Of a stretch of 64,000 nt of DNA, positions 9,318 to 17,590 are shown one piece after another. The DNA is from Thalassotalea insulae (GTDB lineage: Bacteria > Pseudomonadota > Gammaproteobacteria > Enterobacterales > Alteromonadaceae), in the NCBI RefSeq assembly GCF_030161395.1, contig NZ_BSST01000001.1:868001-932000 (forward strand), written 5' to 3'. The notes beneath the pieces are model-generated. The model was not told where the DNA came from. It did no database searches and was given only the letters and a program-made list of their open reading frames with translations. A program made the translations under genes and the position numbers. The first letter of the stretch is position 1; each line of letters starts with the position of its first letter.

Positions 9318-10958
9318 ATGAAAAAGCCGTTGCTGCTTAGCTCATTATTAGTCACCACTTTATTAACTGCTCAATGGGTAAACGCTCAAGAAACACCGAG
9401 ACGACCCGGACCAGACAGACCAAACCCACCGCCGCCAACTCAACCTCCGAGACAACCACCTACACAACCTGGTCCAGAGGATATTGATCAGCGCTTACAA
9501 CAAATCATCAGCGACAACAATATCCAAGCGATAGACACAACGGCTTTAGCCCTGCCGCACATCACCAGTGAAAAGGCCCAATTAGGTAAGAAGCTGTTTT
9601 TTACCAAAAACCTTGGCGGTGAGCAAAGCGTGGCCTGTGTTAGCTGCCATCATCCACTGTTAGGCGGTGGGGATAGTTTATCCTTATCAGTGGGAGTTGC
9701 AGCGGTTGATGAACTCGATAATTCAGCGCATGATTTACTTGGTATTGGCCGGTTTAACGGAAATGATGATCATCCTGTGGTCGGCCGCAATGCGCCAACT
9801 ACCTTTAATATCGCCTTCTATAATCGAGGATTATTCTGGGACGGTCGGGTTGAACGATTAAGAAACGGTGTCCTAGTCACGCCAGATTCAGAGCAAACCG
9901 CAGATGGTCGGCGCTTGCCTGACAATAACATCCCGCAAAATGTCGCATTAACTGATGCACAAGCAAGGTTCCCTGTAGTTTCAACCATAGAAATGCGTGG
10001 TAACTTTCAAACCGGCAGTAGCAATCAAACAATACGCACAGCACTGGTTAGCCGGCTCGATGATCAAGTTAACGCCATTGCCAGTAACTGGCCGGCAGAG
10101 TTTGCACAAGTATTTAACCAACAAGAAGTCACCGTAGATCACGTCTTTGAAGCCATCAGTGATTATGAACGTTCGATGGTCTTTGTTAACAATCCCTGGC
10201 AACATTACTTAGCCGGTGATAATGACGCTTTATCTGTTGATCAAAAGCAAGGAGCAATTTTGTTTTTCACCCCAAGCCAACAAGGCGGTGCTGGCTGTGT
10301 TGCTTGCCATAATGGCACCAACTTTACTGATCAACGCCATCATTTGGTCGCATTTCCGCAAATTGGCGTTGGTGCCGGCAATAGCAGTAATAATGCTACC
10401 GCACAAGATTTCGGCCGCGAAAACGTCACTAACAACAGCAATGACAGATTCCATTTTAGAACACCGAGTTTACTCAATGTCGAAGTAACAGCACCTTATG
10501 GCCACAGCGGTGCTTATCAAACCTTAGAACAAGTCGTTGCTCACTATAACAATCCAAGGCGCGCTATCGAACGCTTGTATGCCGCACAAGGTCAACAAGC
10601 GTTTGTTGATGGTGAAGCCCCCTATTGCCAATTACCACAAATAACGGCATTAATCGACAAGCATCAGCTCAACTGCGAGCAAGTATTTTCTGATTCTTTT
10701 GCTAATTCGATTGAAGTGGCTGATTACTTAGAACGAGCAAGAAACAATCAAATTTCTGCATCCGCACCATTAAGAGCTAGAGCGAATCTCTCTGCGGTTC
10801 AGGTGCAACAAGTCAGTGCATTTTTAACCGCATTAACCGATCCTTGTGTTAAAGACAAAGCCTGCCTTGCTCCTTGGTTGTTATCCGATGATGATATCGC
10901 TAGCTTTCCTGATGATCAGGTTTTAACGGCAAAAGATAACTTAGGTAATAACTTGTAA
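9318..10958 (+). CDS. Di-haem cytochrome c peroxidase-like (CcpA/MauG-family) secreted protein
   Basis: The frame is open from 9138, but the ATG at 9318 (MKKPLLLSSLL) begins a clear signal peptide after AAAGGAAT, so the start is placed there (546 aa). After cleavage near VNAQ there is a Pro-rich linker (about residues 26-54), then two c-type haem motifs: CVSCH (Cys107-His111) and CVACH (Cys327-His331). The fold features GRNAPTTFNIAFYN, LFWDGR, RTPSLLNV and TAPYGHSGAY match bacterial di-haem peroxidases, which reduce H2O2 or oxidise partner substrates in the periplasm. MauG-like members modify proteins, so peroxide detoxification is not certain. The C-terminal extension with PYCQLPQ and extra Cys residues could form disulfides. 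Being divergent from baeS suggests regulation by that pair. Confidence 0.88.
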   Translation: MKKPLLLSSLLVTTLLTAQWVNAQETPRRPGPDRPNPPPPTQPPRQPPTQPGPEDIDQRLQQIISDNNIQAIDTTALALPHITSEKAQLGKKLFFTKNLGGEQSVACVSCHHPLLGGGDSLSLSVGVAAVDELDNSAHDLLGIGRFNGNDDHPVVGRNAPTTFNIAFYNRGLFWDGRVERLRNGVLVTPDSEQTADGRRLPDNNIPQNVALTDAQARFPVVSTIEMRGNFQTGSSNQTIRTALVSRLDDQVNAIASNWPAEFAQVFNQQEVTVDHVFEAISDYERSMVFVNNPWQHYLAGDNDALSVDQKQGAILFFTPSQQGGAGCVACHNGTNFTDQRHHLVAFPQIGVGAGNSSNNATAQDFGRENVTNNSNDRFHFRTPSLLNVEVTAPYGHSGAYQTLEQVVAHYNNPRRAIERLYAAQGQQAFVDGEAPYCQLPQITALIDKHQLNCEQVFSDSFANSIEVADYLERARNNQISASAPLRARANLSAVQVQQVSAFLTALTDPCVKDKACLAPWLLSDDDIASFPDDQVLTAKDNLGNNL

Positions 10959-10963
10959 TAATT

Positions 10964-10982
10964 AGGAGTGCCCTGCACTCCT
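10964..10982. terminator. Hairpin between convergent peroxidase and acetyltransferase genes
   Basis: A perfect 8-bp GC-rich stem (AGGAGTGC / GCACTCCT) with a 3-nt loop sits in the 30-bp gap between two convergent stops. The following T-run is weak, so it may act as a bidirectional stop or mRNA 3' end. Confidence 0.5.
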
Positions 10983-10988
10983 GCTCCT

Positions 10989-11471
10989 TTACTTATCGGC
11001 AAAGTCTACTAAGGTTTTTCCCGACATACGATAGCCGAGCCACTCATGTTGAGGCTCGGCACCTAACGATTCATAAAATTCACGTGATGGCGTATTCCAA
11101 TCTAAACAGCTCCACTCAAAGCGACCACAACCTTTCTCTAAGGCGATTTTTGCCAGTTGCTTTAACAAAGAAACTCCTGCTCCTTTACCACGAAACTCAG
11201 GTGAAACGTATAAGTCTTCTAAATAAAGTCCCGGCTTAGCTAACCAAGTAGAGTAATTATAAAAATACACAGAAAAACCAATTGCTTTACCGTCAAACTC
11301 TGCGATTAAACCATAAACACCGCTATGCTCGCCGAACATGCTAGATTTTATCGTTTCAACTGTCGCTAACACCTCATCTTCGGCTTTTTCATAAATTGCC
11401 AGTTCCCGGATAAAATAAAGAATAATTTCCGCGTCATCAGCCGTGGCTGGACGAATTGAAACAGAAGCCAT
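10989..11471 (-). CDS. GNAT N-acetyltransferase, spermidine/diamine acetyltransferase-like
   Basis: A 160-residue single-domain GNAT enzyme. The segment TWLAKPGLYLEDLYVSPEF followed by RGKGAG (acetyl-CoA pyrophosphate loop) and GCGRFEWSCLDWNTPSREFYESLGA closely matches the SSAT/SAT1-like branch, which acetylates polyamines or other small amines; thialysine acetyltransferase is an alternative. It is cytoplasmic. The gene is convergent with the peroxidase and monocistronic. The substrate is inferred from family resemblance only. Confidence 0.82.
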   Translation of the reverse strand: MASVSIRPATADDAEIILYFIRELAIYEKAEDEVLATVETIKSSMFGEHSGVYGLIAEFDGKAIGFSVYFYNYSTWLAKPGLYLEDLYVSPEFRGKGAGVSLLKQLAKIALEKGCGRFEWSCLDWNTPSREFYESLGAEPQHEWLGYRMSGKTLVDFADK

Positions 11472-11746
11472 TAAAACCTCACTTAAATAAAGAAAAATAA
11501 ATACACTCTAATTTATTTAGCCACTCATCGCAAAATACAAACAGTGTGCCGTATTTATTAACGAAATAGTTCAATAAATATTATTAAACAATTTACCATA
11601 AGCTTTTATATTCATTAGTAATATTATTTTACACTTAAAAACTGTATAGGTTTTATTTACTAAATACTGTATCTGTTTAAATAGCGAACATTACTATATA
11701 GTAGCTGTCCATAGTTTTTGTTCACCTATTACTTTAAGGAAATATT

Positions 11747-13273
11747 GTGTTTTTTAAGACTAACCCGAAACAATTTTTTATCGGTTCTGTTATTAGCTTG
11801 GCACTCACCTCATCTGCAATCGCAACAGAAATCAGTAATATTGCAGACAGTACCGCTCAGTACGCAGCCAGCACTTACCAACAGGCAATGATTAACAGTT
11901 TAGCGCAATTAATTAAGCATAATACAGTAGCAAAAGCAGGCGTGGCTGCAACGGAAAACCCAGCCCATATCGCCTTTAAAAAGGAACTAAAAAAACAAGC
12001 TCATGCACTAGGCTTAGATTTTAAAGACGATGGTTATGTGGTGATTATTGGTTTAGGTGACAGCAAAGACAGAGTCGGTATTATCACTCACGGCGATGTT
12101 CAACCCGTAGATCCTAGCAAATGGGCACAATCACCGTTCGAATTAGATAGCACCAGCGAACCGGGTAAATTACTTGGTCGTGGTACCGAAGACGATAAAG
12201 GCCCGATATCAACTGCGCTATATGCGATGAAAGCAATTAAAGATAAAGGCATTAAGCTCAGTAAACGATTAGAGCTTTATGTTTATATGGCGGAAGAGTC
12301 GGACTGGGCTCCGTTAGAGGAATATGTTAAAAACCATGAATTACCCCAAACCAATATCACCATAGATGCTGACTACCCAGTCGTGACTGCTGAAAAAGGT
12401 TACGGCACTTTGAAAATAGCCTTTAACAAGGTAAAACATCAATCACTGTTAACCCCTTATATCAGCCATTTTGAGGGAGGCTATTTTGGCTCGCAAATTC
12501 CTGAAGATGCTAAGGCCATCATTAATAATGCTGATGTTGCGCTATTAGAAATGTTAATGGCAAAAGCACAAGGCTACACTGGCATCAACTTTGATTTTAA
12601 TTTACAAGATAACCAGTTAACAGTGACGGCATTAGGAAAATCCGCTCATTCATCGACTCCACAAAACGGTGTTAACGCCATTCCTTATTTAGCCGATTTA
12701 CTTGCCGGAACTGGTACACCGTGGCCAAATAATGGTCCGGGTACTTTAGTCAATTTTATTAACGATAATATAGGCTTAGGTTTAGAAGGTAAAAAATTTG
12801 GTTCTATCGCCTACCGTGATGACTTTATGGGCCCAATGACTGTCTCTCCAACGGTCATTAAGCAGCATAAAGATAATATTGAACTTAACATCAATATTCG
12901 TCGTCCAAAAGGTAAGTCAGCACAGCAATTACGCGAAGAAATTAATCACGCTATTGCAACATGGAAGCTGAAAAACATGGCCGATATGACAGAATTAGAC
13001 CACGTCATTGGTGACCCATTTGTCCAGGAAAATGCACCTCAAACAGCGACTTTACTATCAGTATTTTCTCACTTTACTGGCATTAAAGACGCTAAGCCGG
13101 TCTCCGTTGGTGGTGGAACTAACTCCCGTTTATTCCCAACCGCAGTTTCGTTTGGCCCGTCAATGCCAGGTGCTGAATACACTGGCCATTCAGAACATGA
13201 ATTTATCACGGTTAAGCAGTTTGTCCTGAACTTAAAAATGTACACCGCAGCCATGATAGAACTGGCAAAATAG
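11747..13273 (+). CDS. Exported M20-family dipeptidase (metallopeptidase)
   Basis: A 508-residue M20 peptidase. The start is GTG at 11747, 6 bases after TAAGGA, and gives a signal peptide (about 1-27, ending SAIATE), so the enzyme is probably periplasmic, unlike cytoplasmic PepV. Metal and catalytic motifs are present: HGDVQPVDP (His115, Asp117), GRGTEDDKGP, YMAEESDW (Glu183/184), DADYPVVTAEKG, the dimerisation-domain histidine SAHSSTPQNG, and a C-terminal GGGTNSRLFP / HSEHEF metal site. It should cleave dipeptides with two zinc ions. It is transcribed alone and ends at a very strong terminator. Confidence 0.88.
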   Translation: MFFKTNPKQFFIGSVISLALTSSAIATEISNIADSTAQYAASTYQQAMINSLAQLIKHNTVAKAGVAATENPAHIAFKKELKKQAHALGLDFKDDGYVVIIGLGDSKDRVGIITHGDVQPVDPSKWAQSPFELDSTSEPGKLLGRGTEDDKGPISTALYAMKAIKDKGIKLSKRLELYVYMAEESDWAPLEEYVKNHELPQTNITIDADYPVVTAEKGYGTLKIAFNKVKHQSLLTPYISHFEGGYFGSQIPEDAKAIINNADVALLEMLMAKAQGYTGINFDFNLQDNQLTVTALGKSAHSSTPQNGVNAIPYLADLLAGTGTPWPNNGPGTLVNFINDNIGLGLEGKKFGSIAYRDDFMGPMTVSPTVIKQHKDNIELNINIRRPKGKSAQQLREEINHAIATWKLKNMADMTELDHVIGDPFVQENAPQTATLLSVFSHFTGIKDAKPVSVGGGTNSRLFPTAVSFGPSMPGAEYTGHSEHEFITVKQFVLNLKMYTAAMIELAK

Positions 13274-13277
13274 CCAC

Positions 13278-13320
13278 AAATAAAAAGAAACAGCAAATAA
13301 AAAGAAACAGCAAATAAAAA
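13278..13320 (+). repeat. 17-bp tandem repeat, 2.5 copies, feeding into a terminator arm
   Basis: The unit AAATAAAAAGAAACAGC occurs at 13278-13294 and 13295-13311, with a partial third copy (AAATAAAAA) at 13312-13320 that forms part of the 5' arm of the adjoining terminator. Confidence 0.85.
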
Positions 13321-13351
13321 GGAGAGCTTTGGCTCTCCTTTTTATTTGCTG
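13308..13351. terminator. Strong bidirectional terminator (20-bp perfect stem)
   Basis: Arms 13308-13327 and 13332-13351 are perfectly complementary over 20 bp around a TTTG loop. The GC-rich inner stem (GGAGAGC/GCTCTCC) is flanked by A5 and T5, so it can stop transcripts from both the dipeptidase gene and the convergent beta-propeller gene. Confidence 0.92.
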
Positions 13352-13378
13352 CACAAGTGATTGTTACACGGCTATCAC

Positions 13379-15442
13379 TTAATATGGTCCCAATACTTGC
13401 GTTAGATCTGACCATTGGCTGTGCCAAATCTGAGCACCGTGAATATAGTAGATGTCGTCCTGATGAAATATCGATCTATCTTGCCAACCCGAGGACGTAT
13501 TTTGCGTTTCATCATCAAAGCTTGCTTTAATACGACCTATTTCCTGCAACTCAGCTATTGTTTGCTGACTGGTCACTTCTACCACCGCGAGCTCATTTTC
13601 TCTATACCAAACGTCATATTTCTGTTGTTCACTATCAACACGCGTTTCAGTTAACCAACGTTCAATAGGAATGGCAAAACGTGTTGAGCCATCACTGTTA
13701 GTTAAATAACTAAGCGCATGATAATCAAATTCTACAGGCGTATAAGCGTCTTGATAAACGATAGAATGTATTTCTTTCGGTGCACTAATATCGCTGACAT
13801 CAAATAACGATACTTTAGCCCCTTCTACAATCGGTGCGAAATCATCACTGCTGGCAGTATCAACGTCACCTTCAAGGGTCTGGATTTTTCCGGCTTGTAC
13901 ATTTTGCCCTACCCCTAATAATAAATTTTCAGAAATTGGGTGTAAATACGCTGAATAACCTGGAATCTCTAGCTCTCCGGCAATGACAGGATTAAGGTTA
14001 TCTTCTAAATCAATGACATATAACGGATCGCTTTTTAAAAAGGTCACGACATAGGCTTGATCATCAAAAAAGCGCACCGCCTGGATATCTTCATAAACCT
14101 TACCATCGTTGCTTACTTTTCCAAGTAGCTGCGGGTTAATATCATTAGGCAATTGCGACACTAAACTAAGTTTATTGCCGTCCTCAGCCAATACATTCAA
14201 ACGATGAGTCAACCCTATCACACTATCACCTGTGGTAGTTACCACCCGTAGGTAATCTCCACGTTCACTAAAACGTAAATTTGATAGACTCCAGTTAAAG
14301 CGACCATCTAACGTACCACTGGCACGATAGTCAATGGTATTAGCATTAAAATTAAACTTATGTACTACAGAAGTTTCACTCGATTTCCCTTCTAAATACT
14401 GGTATTCAGTACCATATAGATAGAGCGATTGTTGACTGGCATATAAGCCCTGAACCTCAGCATTAACACAAATCGAATTAATCTCAGTCGGCTGAGCTAA
14501 ATTAATCGCTGTTAAAGTGATTACGCCATCAAAACCATCTCGTTCGGTTGCCGTTTCCGGTAAATAACAGTTTTCAGCATTAACTAAATTAAAATTATTG
14601 CCGTCAGCATCGGTGTAATGAGGTAATAACTCAGCAATATCGGTTTGCATGATCTTATTATAATTATCAAGTTTACCTTGTTCAGTATCCGCATAGACAA
14701 CATCTTCAAGCCATGGGCGATAACTACTGACAATATAGAGCATATTATCTATACGTCGGCTATCAACCACTGAGCCCTCTATGGTAAATGACAAGTTCAC
14801 TTGAGGTGCTTGCTTCGATGTTACATCCACTAACGATAAATTAAACGAGCTATTAACAGGAAAAAACATTTCATCAAAGCTGGCAGCCGCAATATTGTAT
14901 TGATAAATATCAGATAGCACGGCAAGTGTATTTTCGTTTAAATACATCCCATTAATGCTACTTGCTTCTTCATTCACTGTCACCGTATTAAGCTCCAACA
15001 TCTCTCCTTGTGATTGACGTTGCATGATACGGATAGAAGTCAAAGGCTGGCCGCGATCCTCTTCTAAAATGCTAACATCACCAGCCTGATTATTAGCAAT
15101 AAATAAAAATTCACCGTCATATTTGATGCGATCCCCTTCATCGACTCCTTGTTCTTGCACATTGGTACCGGAGAATGACATATCGGCGCTTGCAACTGAT
15201 TCAGGTACATCACCAAAAGTGACACGAAATTCAGATTGATTACGCAAATAAATACCATTTTTCAAATGTCGTTCAAATTCATTGCTTGGTGCCGATGTCA
15301 ATGAACTTAACGGCATCGTCATCGAGTTGAGTTCGGGTACTGACTCTGCTGGCCCAACAATCGATGTCCCGCCACCATCATCATTACCGCATGCAAATAA
15401 TGACAAACTTGCTATTGCCACTAGCGATTTTCTGATAAACAT
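13379..15442 (-). CDS. Beta-propeller domain lipoprotein (PF09826-like)
   Basis: A 687-residue lipoprotein: the signal peptide ends in the lipobox SLFAC with Cys18 as the lipidation site, followed by a glycine-rich linker (GNDDGGG). The body matches the secreted beta-propeller family in bacteria and archaea: GTNVQEQGVDEGDRIKYDGEFLFIANN, repeated blade-like strands, and a C-terminal region with DISAPKEIHSIVYQD and a DIYYIHG-type final blade. The function of this family is not known. The start follows AAGGAGAG by 8 bases. It is convergent with the dipeptidase gene and divergent from the MipA operon, with a 177-bp shared upstream region. Confidence 0.82.
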   Translation of the reverse strand: MFIRKSLVAIASLSLFACGNDDGGGTSIVGPAESVPELNSMTMPLSSLTSAPSNEFERHLKNGIYLRNQSEFRVTFGDVPESVASADMSFSGTNVQEQGVDEGDRIKYDGEFLFIANNQAGDVSILEEDRGQPLTSIRIMQRQSQGEMLELNTVTVNEEASSINGMYLNENTLAVLSDIYQYNIAAASFDEMFFPVNSSFNLSLVDVTSKQAPQVNLSFTIEGSVVDSRRIDNMLYIVSSYRPWLEDVVYADTEQGKLDNYNKIMQTDIAELLPHYTDADGNNFNLVNAENCYLPETATERDGFDGVITLTAINLAQPTEINSICVNAEVQGLYASQQSLYLYGTEYQYLEGKSSETSVVHKFNFNANTIDYRASGTLDGRFNWSLSNLRFSERGDYLRVVTTTGDSVIGLTHRLNVLAEDGNKLSLVSQLPNDINPQLLGKVSNDGKVYEDIQAVRFFDDQAYVVTFLKSDPLYVIDLEDNLNPVIAGELEIPGYSAYLHPISENLLLGVGQNVQAGKIQTLEGDVDTASSDDFAPIVEGAKVSLFDVSDISAPKEIHSIVYQDAYTPVEFDYHALSYLTNSDGSTRFAIPIERWLTETRVDSEQQKYDVWYRENELAVVEVTSQQTIAELQEIGRIKASFDDETQNTSSGWQDRSIFHQDDIYYIHGAQIWHSQWSDLTQVLGPY

Positions 15443-15469
15443 TTGTTCGCTCTCCTTAACTGATTGTTT

Positions 15470-15487
15470 AATTGTTATTGAACAATT
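15470..15487. promoter_or_regulatory. Inverted repeat between divergent lipoprotein and MipA-operon genes
   Basis: Perfect 7-bp arms AATTGTT / AACAATT with a 4-nt spacer, about 30 bases upstream of the beta-propeller lipoprotein ATG and about 130 bases upstream of the MipA gene. It is a candidate operator; no known consensus was matched. Confidence 0.35.
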
Positions 15488-15619
15488 ATTAGCCTACCCC
15501 GATAAAAAATTTTTACTGTGTTCAAATGCTATCAAATGTAATTTTATGTTATTAGCACTACAATCTCCGCCAATCAGTGGTAAATTAACTGGCATTAAAG
15601 GTTTTGGTTTATAACGGTT

Positions 15620-16480
15620 TTGAACATCAGCTCATATTTACTGACAATTTGCTTATTGCTATCCCTGCTGAGCTTTACTGGTTCCGGCTACGCGCAATGC
15701 CAGCCTGAAAGCGAGAGTTGTGTGCCCGTCGGTGATTGGCAATTTTCACTTGCCCTGGGTATTGGAGAATTGAGCAATCCATTACAAGGGGGAGACGATA
15801 TTCCCTTGCTGATCCTCCCGTATATCAACTACTACGGTGAACAATTCTTTATCGAAAATAATGTAATAGGCTATAGCTTTTATCAATCAGATCAGCTGGT
15901 GCTAAGCGCGATTGGCCAATTAAACAGAGAAAAAGCATTTTTTACCGACTGGCAACCAAGCCATTTATTTGTCCCGAACTTTTCTGACAGTATGCTGACA
16001 GAGTCAGATCATAAAACAATTAGCAAAGATGATGTCAGCAAACGCAAATGGGCTGTGGATGGCGGCATCCAGCTTAACTGGTTTATCAATCAATCCACAG
16101 AGTTAAAAGTACAACTACTACACGACATTAACCAAGTATATCAAGGGCTTAACAGCCAACTAGCACTCTATCACCGCATTAACATTTCTGATAACGCACA
16201 ACTAAACTTAGGTATTGGCGCTAACTGGCACAGTGCCAAATTAAATGACTATTATTACGGGCTAGATGAAAAAGATCAGGTTGGACTGAGTAATTATTAT
16301 CAAGCTGAAGGCGGAATCAACCCGTTTGTTTCACTAGGCTTTTATTACCAGTTAACTAGCAAATGGCAAGCACAGATCCGCTTTAAACAGCAGCGTCTTA
16401 GCCGAAAAATTACGGATAGCCCTTTAGTTAAAGATCAGCAAGTAACCTCTGCATTTATTGGAGTGGTTTATGCGTTTTAA
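15620..16480 (+). CDS. MipA/OmpV family outer membrane protein
   Basis: A 286-residue outer membrane beta-barrel protein. An in-frame stop at 15596 leaves TTG at 15620 as the only reasonable start; it gives a clear signal peptide (to about GYAQ) but the ribosome site is weak. The core WQFSLALGIGELSNPLQGGDDIPLLILPYINYYGEQFFIENN is characteristic of MipA/OmpV, and the protein ends in VYAF, a typical beta-barrel C-terminal Phe. In other bacteria MipA scaffolds murein enzymes and OmpV is an immunogenic porin-like protein. It is the first gene of an operon with a DUF3019 protein and a two-component system, overlapping the next gene by 11 bases. Confidence 0.85.
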   Translation: MNISSYLLTICLLLSLLSFTGSGYAQCQPESESCVPVGDWQFSLALGIGELSNPLQGGDDIPLLILPYINYYGEQFFIENNVIGYSFYQSDQLVLSAIGQLNREKAFFTDWQPSHLFVPNFSDSMLTESDHKTISKDDVSKRKWAVDGGIQLNWFINQSTELKVQLLHDINQVYQGLNSQLALYHRINISDNAQLNLGIGANWHSAKLNDYYYGLDEKDQVGLSNYYQAEGGINPFVSLGFYYQLTSKWQAQIRFKQQRLSRKITDSPLVKDQQVTSAFIGVVYAF

Positions 16481-16871
16481 CTACCTATTATTGATGTTAG
16501 GGATGATATTACTAATAAATGTTACTGCTCAAGCAAGCTCACAACAAAATAATGAAACTGTGGTACTAACCATAAAACCTTTGGCTTGTGTCGTAAAAAG
16601 TGCAGGTGAAAGTTGTCAAATGACCGTTACCGCCCAGTGGCAAAGCAAGCAGCCAATTAACGCCTGCCTGTTCCAACAACAACAATCCCTCAGCTGTTGG
16701 CAGCAGCAACGCTATGCATCACAACAACTGAACATTTCCCTGCAAGATGACATGCTATTTACCCTTAAAAATTCATCAGGTAAGGTATTGGCAAGTCAAC
16801 GAGTAAAAATTAATATTAGCCAACCGGTGAAATATCGCCGAAGGCTACGCGCTCAATGGAGCCTTTTTTAA
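16470..16871 (+). CDS. DUF3019 family periplasmic protein
   Basis: The open frame begins at TTG 16458, but ATG 16470 after GGAGTGG is the better start (133 aa). A signal peptide (about 1-22, ending AQASS) precedes a short all-beta-looking domain. The pattern LTIKPLACVVKSAGESCQMTV ... CLFQQQQSLSCWQ places two Cys pairs as in the DUF3019 family, suggesting disulfides in the periplasm. The C-terminus is strongly basic (KYRRRLRAQW). Function is unknown. The family is known to me mainly beside MipA/OmpV and two-component genes, as here, so a role as periplasmic accessory to the sensor is inferred. Confidence 0.78.
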   Translation: MRFNYLLLMLGMILLINVTAQASSQQNNETVVLTIKPLACVVKSAGESCQMTVTAQWQSKQPINACLFQQQQSLSCWQQQRYASQQLNISLQDDMLFTLKNSSGKVLASQRVKINISQPVKYRRRLRAQWSLF

Positions 16872-17590
16872 TGACACGTATTACATTAGTAGAAGACGAT
16901 GTTCGCCTGGCCAACCTAATTAAGCAATTTTTGCAGCAGCATAATTTTCAGGTGACCGTATTTAATAGCGGTGAAAACGCACCTGAACTTATTTTAGCCA
17001 GTGAACCTGACATAGTGATCCTCGACATTATGTTACCCAAAATGGATGGTTTCACTATCTGCAAAACGTTACGTAAATCTTTCGATAACCCGATTATTTT
17101 TTTGACCGCCAAAGACAGTGATTTTGACCATGTGCTAGGATTAGAAATTGGCGCCGATGATTATATTATCAAGCCAGTGGTACCTCATGTATTACTGGCC
17201 CATATTAATGTTGTACTACGCCGCATAAAACAACATAAGCGTACCGAAGAACAAGATATTATCATTGGTGAACTCAGCATTTTCAGAAAATCACGTCAGG
17301 TAATATACCAGCAACAAAATGTTGAACTCACCACTCATGAATTCGAGCTATTATGGCTATTAGCTAAAAATGCTGGCGAACCACAAAGCCGCGATTATAT
17401 TCATAAGCATATTATCGGCCGAGAATATGATGGTCTAGACCGTAGTGTCGATGTTCGCATCTCAAGATTAAGAAAAAAATTAAAAGATGATCCCGACAAT
17501 CCATATAAAATCATCACGGTTTGGGGCAAAGGCTATTTATTTAATACGGATGCCTGGCATAACGAGTCATCATCTAAGGAAAGCGCTTAG
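16856..17590 (+). CDS. RstA-like OmpR-family response regulator
   Basis: A 244-residue regulator with receiver (LVEDD, acceptor Asp57 in VILDIMLPKMDG, LTAKDSD, Lys in IIKPVVP) and winged-helix effector domain (RSVDVRISRLRKKL). DSDFDHVLGLEIGADDYI and the PVVPHVLLAHINVVLRR region align with E. coli RstA and Vibrio CarR/VprA-type regulators. A second ATG at 16871 would give 239 aa and starts exactly at the usual N-terminus (MTRITLVEDD), so the true start may be there. It overlaps the DUF3019 gene and shares one base with the kinase gene, pointing to one translationally coupled unit. Confidence 0.87.
   Translation: MEPFLMTRITLVEDDVRLANLIKQFLQQHNFQVTVFNSGENAPELILASEPDIVILDIMLPKMDGFTICKTLRKSFDNPIIFLTAKDSDFDHVLGLEIGADDYIIKPVVPHVLLAHINVVLRRIKQHKRTEEQDIIIGELSIFRKSRQVIYQQQNVELTTHEFELLWLLAKNAGEPQSRDYIHKHIIGREYDGLDRSVDVRISRLRKKLKDDPDNPYKIITVWGKGYLFNTDAWHNESSSKESA

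Noticed and set aside
15282..15614. Plus-strand open frame of 110 residues before the MipA gene
   Set aside because: Overlaps the 5' end of the beta-propeller lipoprotein gene antisense and lacks recognisable features.
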